DNA of 7,263 bases from Desulfobacterales bacterium (GTDB lineage: Bacteria > Desulfobacterota > Desulfobacteria > Desulfobacterales > JASFBJ01). The stretch is taken from contig JASFBJ010000182.1 of assembly GCA_030149585.1 (NCBI GenBank), forward strand, positions 1-7,263. The letters are read 5' to 3'. Positions 1-5,864 of the stretch are shown here, piece by piece. Made by a program: the position numbers and the translations under genes. Positions within the stretch are counted from its first letter, which is position 1. Each line of letters starts with the position of its first letter. A model generated the notes under the pieces. That model ran no database searches. It worked only from the letters and a program-made list of their open reading frames with translations, and had not been told where the DNA came from.

Positions 1-1
1 T

Positions 2-88
2 TACTGGCTGTTTGAGGCAAAAAAAAGATATGGATTTCGAATACTGAATTATATGTGACACCACAACATAATGACCCTAACTCCTTTC
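2..88 (+). pseudogene. Degenerate fragment resembling a REP-associated (IS200-like Y1) transposase
   Basis: Reading from base 2, the frame is open for 18 codons to TGA at 56-58 and gives YWLFEAKKRYGFRILNYM. From memory this resembles the stretch just before the catalytic His-x-His motif in REP-associated tyrosine transposases, where the family normally continues with a VTSNHIHLL-like sequence. Here the continuation is found one frame over: from base 55 the next codons read VTPQHNDP. This fits loss of one G at the ATG/GTG junction followed by decay of the second His. No similarity to the family is visible beyond about base 80, so the fragment is truncated, frameshifted and not functional. A second frame is also open at the very start (to TGA at 45-47), so the assignment rests on the recalled motif and not on coding length. 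It could be chance. Confidence 0.4.
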
Positions 89-114
89 TAAAGCATATCA
101 ACCAGCCTGTGCAA
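89..114 (+). repeat. Left copy of a perfect 26-bp direct repeat bracketing the gene cluster
   Basis: These 26 bases, with core GCATATCAACCAGCCTGTGC at 93-112, recur without mismatch and in the same orientation at 7167-7192, so one copy lies on each side of the six-gene cluster. Identity stops at base 88 on the left and base 115 on the right, although both copies are followed by loosely similar A-rich sequence. This copy starts directly after the putative transposase remnant. It is much longer than chance would give in 7 kb. It may be a dispersed intergenic repeat, an attachment or recombination site, or the trace of an insertion. Confidence 0.8.
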
Positions 115-281
115 TTGAAATATTAACCAATAAATATATCGTTGAAAATTTGGAAAGTGCTGGATTTAATGGTACTAAATAAATCACTGTTTAAACGCTT
201 TTTCTTAATTGATTTGTGAATAAATTTTTCTGATTCTAATGGAAAATCAACTCTTTTTGATCTTGATTTGCAATAAAATAT

Positions 282-310
282 AAAAATTCGCTTGATATAT
301 GCGAATGTTT
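282..310. repeat. Inverted repeat with 9-nt loop; possible minus-strand terminator or operator
   Basis: ATTCGC at 286-291 and GCGAAT at 301-306 pair perfectly around a 9-base AT loop. With one mismatch the pairing extends outward through AAA (282-284) and TTT (308-310). On the minus strand the stem is followed by a T-rich run, the layout of a weak intrinsic terminator, but no minus-strand gene lies upstream of it to terminate. A DNA-binding site is an alternative. Six strong base pairs in AT-rich DNA can arise by chance. Confidence 0.35.
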
Positions 311-317
311 GAAAAAA

Positions 318-344
318 GATTTATGTGATTAAATGGTGGACTAT
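318..344 (+). repeat. Copy 1 of a 27-bp upstream direct repeat
   Basis: GATTTATGTGATTAAATG (318-335) is repeated exactly at 357-374. Beyond this the copies stay alignable to base 344 (GTGGACTAT here, ACAGACTAT in copy 2), giving 24 of 27 identical with only transitions. The two copies start 39 bases apart. Both contain TGTGATT, which also occurs a third time at 354-360. Paired copies shortly upstream of a promoter-like sequence suggest a regulator binding site, but no known regulator is recognised. Confidence 0.7.
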
Positions 345-356
345 TGTCTGAACTGT

Positions 357-383
357 GATTTATGTGATTAAATGACAGACTAT
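357..383 (+). repeat. Copy 2 of the 27-bp upstream direct repeat
   Basis: This is the second copy of the unit at 318-344, with 18 leading bases identical and 24 of 27 identical overall. It ends about 50 bases before the TTGACA box at 433, a distance at which an activator could act on that promoter. That role is inferred from position only. Confidence 0.7.
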
Positions 384-432
384 GATTAGAAAACCAAAGT
401 TAATTTGTCACCGAATTTTATTTATTTTTCTA

Positions 433-459
433 TTGACATTGAATAATATAATATATTAA
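433..459 (+). promoter_or_regulatory. Possible sigma-70-type promoter for the cluster
   Basis: A perfect -35 consensus TTGACA lies at 433-438. The following DNA is nearly all A and T. The best -10 candidate at workable spacing is TATTAA at 454-459 (spacer 15, four of six matches), and TATATT at 452-457 would leave a spacer of only 13. The -35 is convincing but spacing and -10 are poor, so an activator may be needed, in line with the repeats just upstream. It would give a leader of about 115-120 bases before the first gene. A TTGGCA at 503-508 is a weaker alternative. Confidence 0.35.
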
Positions 460-567
460 GTAAGTTTCATGTGTATTGCGTTGCACGCTATGCGTTTAAT
501 AATTGGCAGTCAGGATTAAGGAATGTTATCTGGATCGAATCTGTGAAATCAGGTAAGTCTTTTAAAT

Positions 568-573
568 AAGGAG
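568..573 (+). promoter_or_regulatory. Ribosome binding site of the MBL-fold gene
   Basis: AAGGAG ends 9 bases before the ATG at 583, a good Shine-Dalgarno match at acceptable spacing. It fixes this ATG as the start of the first gene. Confidence 0.8.
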
Positions 574-582
574 CTCAGTGAA

Positions 583-1800
583 ATGACTGAAATACGAAAA
601 AAAGCACTTCAGATAATTAAAAGCACTAAGGTGGATTTTGAAAATCCCCATCCTGATATTTTTATAGCTAAAACATTGATTGCCAATGCTTCCTGGATAA
701 ACACCACTGAAGGTACTGTTCTGATTGACACTTTGTTAACACCTGATGCCGCACAAATAATGCAAAAAAAGATTACCGAAACCAGTGGAGTCATTAAATA
801 TATCATTTATACTCATCACCATAATGATCATCTTGGTGGAGCAAGTGTATTTGAAAATGACAAACCTGAAATCATTGCTCATAGATATTTGCCGGACCAG
901 GTTGAAAAATATCAGATTTTAAAGAGGCACAGGGCGCGCATCGCATCCATTCAATTCAATATTCCTTTTGATCCTGAGCGTTCAATAAATTATGTCAAAC
1001 CCACCAAAACTTATGATAAGGAGATGGCATTTTCACTGGGTGATAAAACCTTTGAGCTGTATCACGCACTTGGTGAAACGCAAGATGCAACCTGGATATA
1101 CATACCTGAATTAGAAACCGCCTTTGTTGGGGATCTCATAATCGCTGGTTTTCCAAATATCGGTAATCCATTTAAGCCAACCAGATTTGCCTTGCCCTGG
1201 GCAAAGGCACTTGAAAAAATCAGAGCGAAAAAACCGAAAATGCTGATCGCCCATGGAGGTCGGGCCGTGTATATGAATGAAGAGGTTGATGACCTTTTAA
1301 AGGTTACGATTGAAGCAATTCATTCAGTTCATGATCAGGTTGTTGATTATATTAATCAGGATATACCGATTGATGAGATGATTCATCTTGTTAAATTACC
1401 GGAGCATCTTAAAAATAATCAATATTTAAGCTTTATATATTCCAGGATTGAATTTGCAGTTTATAATATATACCGCTGGTATCATGGTTATTTTGACCAT
1501 AATCCAGCCAATCTGCTGCCCCGGCCACAATCTGAAGTAAATACCGAGATCTTCAATCTCATTGGAGATTCAGCCAGGATAATTAAAAGGTCGGAAAAAT
1601 TACTTGATGACGGCAAAGCTCAACTGGCGATTCAGGTTCTTGATATATTATTGAAATATGACCCGGATAATATTAGGGCTCGTAAACTTCATCTAAAAAT
1701 ATTAACAAAGCTTGGTGATGATGATTTCTGTCTGATGTCTGCCAATACCTGGGTTTATTTTATGGAGCAGGATAGAAAGTTCCTGGAAGCCGGAGTTTGA
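583..1800 (+). CDS. MBL-fold metallohydrolase with alkylsulfatase-type dimerisation domain
   Basis: This 405-residue protein is a metallo-beta-lactamase-fold hydrolase of the alkylsulfatase-like branch. The metal-binding HxHxDH motif is seen as THHHNDHLGG (H78, H80, D82, H83). Likely further ligands are E165 in HALGETQDAT, where sulfatases of the SdsA1 type use a glutamate instead of the usual third histidine, D184 in FVGDLI, and H224 in IAHGG. Residues about 230-370 are helical and contain WYHGYFDHNPANLLP (299-313), the hallmark of the alkylsulfatase dimerisation domain, followed by a TPR-like pair of helices. Known alkylsulfatases are about 650 residues, with a signal peptide and a C-terminal SCP2-like domain. 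Both are absent here, so a cytoplasmic dimer is predicted. The protein could hydrolyse a sulfate ester, or another ester, amide or lactone; the substrate is unknown. It is the first gene, 84 bases before the importer genes, and probably acts on what they import. Confidence 0.85.
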   Translation: MTEIRKKALQIIKSTKVDFENPHPDIFIAKTLIANASWINTTEGTVLIDTLLTPDAAQIMQKKITETSGVIKYIIYTHHHNDHLGGASVFENDKPEIIAHRYLPDQVEKYQILKRHRARIASIQFNIPFDPERSINYVKPTKTYDKEMAFSLGDKTFELYHALGETQDATWIYIPELETAFVGDLIIAGFPNIGNPFKPTRFALPWAKALEKIRAKKPKMLIAHGGRAVYMNEEVDDLLKVTIEAIHSVHDQVVDYINQDIPIDEMIHLVKLPEHLKNNQYLSFIYSRIEFAVYNIYRWYHGYFDHNPANLLPRPQSEVNTEIFNLIGDSARIIKRSEKLLDDGKAQLAIQVLDILLKYDPDNIRARKLHLKILTKLGDDDFCLMSANTWVYFMEQDRKFLEAGV

Positions 1801-1884
1801 TGCTTTTGCAAGAAGTTTAACCCATGGCTAAATAAAAATTTTCATATATATTGATTTTATCGCGGAAACTTATCTCATAATATT

Positions 1885-2808
1885 ATGCAACGATATCTTC
1901 TAAAACGTATATTCATCGGCTTTTTGACAATGCTGGTTGTAATAACAATAGTATTTTTTCTTACAAGGGTTGCAGGCCCTGCTGATCCAACAGCTATTTT
2001 ACTGCCTCCTGACGCGACACCCGAGGATCAGGAAAGGCTAAGAGCAAAATTCGGGTTGGACAAGCCGGTTATGGAGCAGTATTTTTTATATATGAAAAAT
2101 GCTCTTCAAGGAGATTTCGGCGAGTCTTTCAGATTTGGAGAGCCGGCTCTTGAGCTTGTGCTGGAGCGTTTGCCTGCCACTATTCAGCTTGCGGGACTTG
2201 CGCTATTTCTGGGATTAAGCTGCGGTTTATTTATCGGTATTCTTTCGGCTGTTTATAGAGATACTGTTTTAGACCGGATTGGCAGGGTTTTAGCTCTGAT
2301 TGGAATGGCTGTCCCACAATTTGCGCTGGCTCTTTTTCTGGCATTGATTTTTGGAGTAATGCTGGAATGGCTGCCTATATCAGGCAGGGGCGGAATAAGT
2401 CATCTTATCTTGCCGGTTATTTCCATGAGTATGGTCGGACTGGCAGCTTATACACGGCTGAGTCGATCTTCCATGATAGAAGTTCTTAACAGCGATTATA
2501 TTATCATGGCTCGTATTAAAGGAGTCCCCTACTACAGGGTTGTGCTTGTTCATGCCCTGAAAAACAGCTGTATTCCGGTAATAACTTTTATTGGTATGAC
2601 TTTTCCAGCTCTGATTACAGGAAATGTTGTGATTGAGACCATTTTTTCATGGCCAGGGGTTGGTAATCTGGTAATGACCTCAATTTTTGCCAGAGATTAT
2701 CCTGTAGTACAGGTAATTGTTCTGCTGCTCTCTTTTATGGTTATCAGTATTAATTTATTAGTTGATATTACCTATGCCTATCTTGATCCTCGTATAAGGT
2801 TTGAATAG
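1885..2808 (+). CDS. dppB: DppB-type ABC importer permease
   Basis: This is the first integral-membrane subunit of a peptide/nickel/opine-family ABC importer (BPD_transp_1 fold), 307 residues, normal for DppB/OppB. It begins with the family's typical basic start and first helix (about 9-30). A periplasmic segment follows (31-95) with the conserved GDFGES at 76-81, then five further helices at roughly 98-122, 132-160, 172-190, 229-255 and 274-297. The cytoplasmic EAA-type coupling loop is at about 204-231 (MARIKGV...HALKN), and the C terminus YLDPRIRF is typical. The start lacks a clear Shine-Dalgarno; GGAA lies about 18 bases upstream. No other in-frame start fits the family N terminus. It is followed after 5 bases by the second permease. 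The symbol denotes family only; the substrate is unproven. Confidence 0.9.
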   Translation: MQRYLLKRIFIGFLTMLVVITIVFFLTRVAGPADPTAILLPPDATPEDQERLRAKFGLDKPVMEQYFLYMKNALQGDFGESFRFGEPALELVLERLPATIQLAGLALFLGLSCGLFIGILSAVYRDTVLDRIGRVLALIGMAVPQFALALFLALIFGVMLEWLPISGRGGISHLILPVISMSMVGLAAYTRLSRSSMIEVLNSDYIIMARIKGVPYYRVVLVHALKNSCIPVITFIGMTFPALITGNVVIETIFSWPGVGNLVMTSIFARDYPVVQVIVLLLSFMVISINLLVDITYAYLDPRIRFE

Positions 2809-2813
2809 TCTTT

Positions 2814-3677
2814 ATGCTTTTTAAAAAAAATAATAAAAAACAGAGAAAAGTTAATAACCGAATACCTTTTGTGGGGATTTCATTTGTCGGGGGATTTCTT
2901 TTTCTCGTTGTTTTTGGTAACTGGATAGCTCCATATGATTATGAGTACTGGGATATGGCAAGCATGATGTTGCCCCCTGCCTGGCTGGACGGCGGTTCTA
3001 TGGCGCATGTGCTGGGAACTGATGCCCTGGGCCGTGATGTATTTAGCCGATTGATTCACGGATCAAGGTTTTCGCTTTTAATCGCAGTTGCCTGTATTGC
3101 CTGTTATGGAACCATTGGAGTTATTATGGGCCTGCTTTCCGGATTTATGGGGGGCATTACAGACATGGTTATTATGCGTCTTTGTGATCTTTGGATGTCG
3201 ATGCCTGCAATTATTCTGGCCATAATTCTGGTCAGTCTTATGGGGCCGAGCGCTCTGACTGTGATTATCGTAGTGGGCATTGCCGGCTGGCCCGGTTATG
3301 CCAGGATTGTTCGCGGCGAATGCCTGAGTATTAAGCAAAATGATTTTATCAGGCTTGCCAGAGTAGCGGGCTGCAGCAATTTTCGTATTATGTTTTCGCA
3401 TGTTTTCCCTAATATCGCCAATACTCTTATTGTCCTTGTGACCCTTAATATCGGCCAAATGATTATTCTGACAGCTACTCTAAGTTTTCTGGGATTGGGA
3501 ACTCAGCCTCCGTCTCCTGACTGGGGACTTATGATGAATGAAGGCCGTCAATACATCAATTCAGCGTGGTGGCTTGTTGTGTTTCCAGGAGTTGCCATTT
3601 TGATGGCAGTGCTGGGATTTAATATTGTAGGTGACTGGCTAAGAGAAATTTTGGATCCAAAACAGAAACTGCGTTAA
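2814..3677 (+). CDS. dppC: DppC-type ABC importer permease
   Basis: This is the second membrane subunit of the importer, 287 residues, the usual DppC/OppC size. A short basic N terminus leads into helix 1 (about 17-39, ending in the family's NWIAPYD). The conserved HVLGTDALGRDVFSR motif follows at 65-79, then helices near 85-112, 117-145, 147-168, 201-226 and 253-275. The EAA-type coupling loop is at about 177-200 (LARVAGC...HVFPN), and SFLGLGTQPPSPDWG at 224-238 is characteristic of DppC. The ATG lies 5 bases after the previous stop. Its only Shine-Dalgarno-like sequence (AAGG, 2796-2799) sits inside the end of the upstream gene, so translational coupling is likely. It pairs with the upstream permease to form the channel. 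Confidence 0.9.
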   Translation: MLFKKNNKKQRKVNNRIPFVGISFVGGFLFLVVFGNWIAPYDYEYWDMASMMLPPAWLDGGSMAHVLGTDALGRDVFSRLIHGSRFSLLIAVACIACYGTIGVIMGLLSGFMGGITDMVIMRLCDLWMSMPAIILAIILVSLMGPSALTVIIVVGIAGWPGYARIVRGECLSIKQNDFIRLARVAGCSNFRIMFSHVFPNIANTLIVLVTLNIGQMIILTATLSFLGLGTQPPSPDWGLMMNEGRQYINSAWWLVVFPGVAILMAVLGFNIVGDWLREILDPKQKLR

Positions 3678-3688
3678 CCGGAAAAATA

Positions 3689-4675
3689 ATGACTGAAAAT
3701 ATTAATAAAGATCTATTGCTTAAGATACAGGGATTGAAAACCCATTTTTTTACAAAAAGGGGTGTTGTTAAAGCAGTAGATGGTATAGATTTTTCCATAA
3801 GAAAAGGTGAAATAGTAGGTCTAGTTGGTGAATCCGGCAGTGGTAAAAGCATTACCAGCCTTTCAATCATGCGACTTGTTCCAAAGCCGGCAGGAGAAAT
3901 AGTTGAGGGAAAAATACTGCTTGATAATGAGAATCTGCTGGAAAAAAGCGCTGAAGAGATGAGACAGATTCGCGGAAATAGAATTTCCATGATTTTGCAG
4001 GATCCAATGGTATCCTTAAATCAGATTCTCAGGGTGGAATATCAGATTGGTGAGGTATTTAGATTTCATAAAAAAACCAACGGGTCCTTGCGCGAGAAGT
4101 GTATCAATGTGTTAAAAAATGTCAAGGTTCCTTCACCTGAGCTGCGCATAAGAGATTATCCTTTTCAGTTCAGTGGCGGCATGTGTCAGCGGGTTGTGAT
4201 TGGTATGGGTATCGCAAACAGCCCGGAACTTTTGATTGCCGACGAACCCACAACCGCCCTGGATGTTACAATTCAATCACAGATATTGCAGCTTATGAAA
4301 AGGGTGCAGCAGGAAACAGGAGCTGCAATTCTTATGATAACTCACGATCTGGCTACAGTGGCTCAAATCTGCTCCAGAGTTATGGTGATGTATGCCGGCA
4401 GAATTGTTGAAAAGGCACCTGTTCATACATTTTATAAAACACCGGCACACCCCTATTCCACTGGATTGATTAAATCTGTTCCAGTTCTTGGCAAAAAAAT
4501 CGGGCGGTTATTTTCCATTGAAGGACAACCACCTTCGTTGTTGAATCCTCCGGCAGGATGTTGTTTTGCTTCTCGCTGTAATATGGCAAAAGAGATATGT
4601 CATAGCGAATATCCGCCTGAAATAACATTGGATGAAAATGCCAATCACCGCGTATCCTGCTGGTTGCATGCGTAA
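3689..4675 (+). CDS. dppD: DppD-type ABC importer ATPase
   Basis: This cytoplasmic nucleotide-binding subunit (328 residues) powers the importer together with the DppF-like protein. The motifs are in order: Walker A GESGSGKS (47-54), Q-loop Q104 in ILQDPM, signature FSGGMCQR (161-168), Walker B LLIADEP (181-187) with catalytic E186, D-loop ALD (190-192) and switch histidine H219. The C-terminal oligopeptide-transporter domain carries HPYSTGLIKSVP and cysteines C291/C292, C297, C304 and C324. This matches the spacing of the cysteine cluster that binds a [4Fe-4S] centre in some studied Dpp/Opp ATPases. FSGGM rather than LSGGQ is normal for DppD. It starts 11 bases after dppC with a modest GGA-rich ribosome site. 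The ATPase appears intact. Confidence 0.92.
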   Translation: MTENINKDLLLKIQGLKTHFFTKRGVVKAVDGIDFSIRKGEIVGLVGESGSGKSITSLSIMRLVPKPAGEIVEGKILLDNENLLEKSAEEMRQIRGNRISMILQDPMVSLNQILRVEYQIGEVFRFHKKTNGSLREKCINVLKNVKVPSPELRIRDYPFQFSGGMCQRVVIGMGIANSPELLIADEPTTALDVTIQSQILQLMKRVQQETGAAILMITHDLATVAQICSRVMVMYAGRIVEKAPVHTFYKTPAHPYSTGLIKSVPVLGKKIGRLFSIEGQPPSLLNPPAGCCFASRCNMAKEICHSEYPPEITLDENANHRVSCWLHA

Positions 4676-4689
4676 TAACAGAGGGGAAA

Positions 4690-5661
4690 ATGAATAATCA
4701 GGGCGGAATTCAAGTTAAAAATCTGACAAAACACTTTCCAATAACATCAGGTGTTATCTTCAGCAGGACAATCGGTGTTGTTAAAGCAGTAGAGAGGTTA
4801 AGTTTTTCCATTGAAAGAGGAAAAACCTTTGGACTGGTTGGTGAATCAGGCTGCGGTAAATCCACTACTGTAAATATGATTCTGGGTTTGGAAAAACCAA
4901 CTTCCGGAGATATTTATATCGACGGTGAGAATATCATCGGACTGAAAAGAAAAAAAATATTTGATTTACGCCGAAAGATTCAGGCTGTTTTTCAAGATCC
5001 TTTTCGTTCTCTTAATCCCAGAAAAAAAGTAAAACAGATTATCAGCGAACCTCTTCTTGTACATAAGATCGGGACAAAAAAACAAAGGCATGAGCGGGTC
5101 CTTGAACTAATGGATCTGGTGGGCCTTAAACCTGATGCAGCGGATCATTATCCACATGAATTCAGTGGTGGGCAGCGGCAAAGGATTGCCATTGCCAGAG
5201 CTCTTTCACTTAATCCTGAGATGATAATTCTGGATGAACCTGTGTCAGCGCTTGATGTATCAATCCAGGCCCAGATTATTAATCTGCTGGTTGATATTCA
5301 GCAGAAACTTAAGGTAACGTATATTGTAATCTCACATGATCTGGCCGTTGTAGAACATATCAGCGACAAAATAGGAGTCATGTATTTAGGGCAGCTTGTT
5401 GAACTCGCATCTGTCAAAGATCTGTATAATAATCCACTTCATCCATATACACAGGCATTGCTTGCTTCCGTGCCAATAGCTGATCCTGAAAATATCAGAG
5501 AATCAGTACTTGAAGGTGAAATTCCAAGTCCGCTTAACCCACCTTCCGGCTGCTATTTTCATCCAAGGTGCAATAAAATGCAACCGGAATGTAAAAAGGG
5601 AAAGAAAGTTCTTCATGAGAGTTCCCCTGGTCATTTTACTTCCTGTCCGCTTTTTGCATAA
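4690..5661 (+). CDS. dppF: DppF-type ABC importer ATPase
   Basis: This is the second nucleotide-binding subunit, 323 residues. It shows Walker A GESGCGKS (51-58), Q-loop Q102 in VFQDPF, signature FSGGQRQR (158-165), Walker B MIILDEP (178-184) with E183, D-loop ALD (187-189) and switch histidine H216. The C-terminal domain has LHPYTQALLASVP and a cysteine set C288, C294, C301 and C319 equivalent to that of the DppD-like partner. GAGGGG just before the ATG gives a ribosome site. It lies 14 bases after the preceding stop, so it belongs to the same operon. The TAA stop at 5659-5661 is also the left flank of a palindromic element. The protein ends in the family's usual place (SCPLF), so the insertion did not damage the coding sequence. 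Confidence 0.92.
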   Translation: MNNQGGIQVKNLTKHFPITSGVIFSRTIGVVKAVERLSFSIERGKTFGLVGESGCGKSTTVNMILGLEKPTSGDIYIDGENIIGLKRKKIFDLRRKIQAVFQDPFRSLNPRKKVKQIISEPLLVHKIGTKKQRHERVLELMDLVGLKPDAADHYPHEFSGGQRQRIAIARALSLNPEMIILDEPVSALDVSIQAQIINLLVDIQQKLKVTYIVISHDLAVVEHISDKIGVMYLGQLVELASVKDLYNNPLHPYTQALLASVPIADPENIRESVLEGEIPSPLNPPSGCYFHPRCNKMQPECKKGKKVLHESSPGHFTSCPLFA

Positions 5662-5818
5662 GGGCCCCGGAAATAAATAAATCTACACCTTGCTTGTCTG
5701 TTGGTTCCTCTACTGCGTTACATCCACCGGCACGTGTCTCGATATGCGCCGCTGGATGTGCCTTGTAGACAAACCAACATCCAGCGCAATTTTGTGGATT
5801 TATTTCTTTCCGTGACCC
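5662..5818. mobile_element. 157-bp palindromic foldback (MITE-like) element flanked by TAA
   Basis: The whole gap between dppF and the hydrolase gene is one imperfect palindrome. The outer arms are 5662-5687 and 5793-5818; they begin GGG and end CCC, and 22 of 26 positions pair, including CGGAAA-x-AAATAAATC. Inner arms pair at TGTTGGTT (5699-5706) with AACCAACA (5772-5779), TCTAC (5709-5713) with GTAGA (5765-5769), ACATCCA (5720-5726) with TGGATGT (5753-5759), and CGGC (5728-5731) with GCCG (5748-5751), leaving a loop of about 12 bases. TAA flanks both ends (5659-5661 and 5819-5821), as expected of a 3-bp target duplication; a TA duplication is an alternative reading. It encodes no transposase. 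Transcribed, it would form a long hairpin that could stabilise, process or attenuate the message. The family is unknown. Confidence 0.65.
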
Positions 5819-5852
5819 TAAGAAACGCAAAATCTTAAAATTTATTTTTAAA

Positions 5853-5860
5853 AAGGAGGA
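5853..5860 (+). promoter_or_regulatory. Strong ribosome binding site of the serine hydrolase gene
   Basis: AAGGAGGA is a near-perfect Shine-Dalgarno sequence, with the core ending 5 bases before the ATG at 5865. It is the strongest in the window. It lies just outside the palindromic element, so the gene can be translated on its own whether transcription comes through from dppF or from a promoter not recognised here. Confidence 0.85.
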
Positions 5861-5864
5861 AAAT

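Larger units (their letters stand above)
115..582. other. AT-rich non-coding region upstream of the gene cluster
   Basis: No convincing gene is present in these 468 bases. Open stretches are short, lack ribosome binding sites and read differently in every frame. The region is clearly more AT-rich than the genes that follow. It contains an inverted repeat at 282-310, a pair of 27-bp repeats at 318-344 and 357-383, a possible promoter at 433-459 and a leader of roughly 115-120 bases ending in a good ribosome binding site at 568-573. It most likely serves as the control region of the downstream cluster, with older transposon debris at its left side. Confidence 0.6.

Noticed and set aside
81..182. 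A plus-strand open frame of 33 codons across the left repeat, ending at TAA 180-182.
   Set aside because: It has no start codon with a ribosome site. The repeat is also open in other frames on both strands, so openness means little here.
503..530. TTGGCA as a second promoter or a sigma-54 element.
   Set aside because: The GC of a sigma-54 -12 box is missing at the needed distance, and the best -10 has only four of six matches at a 15-base spacer.
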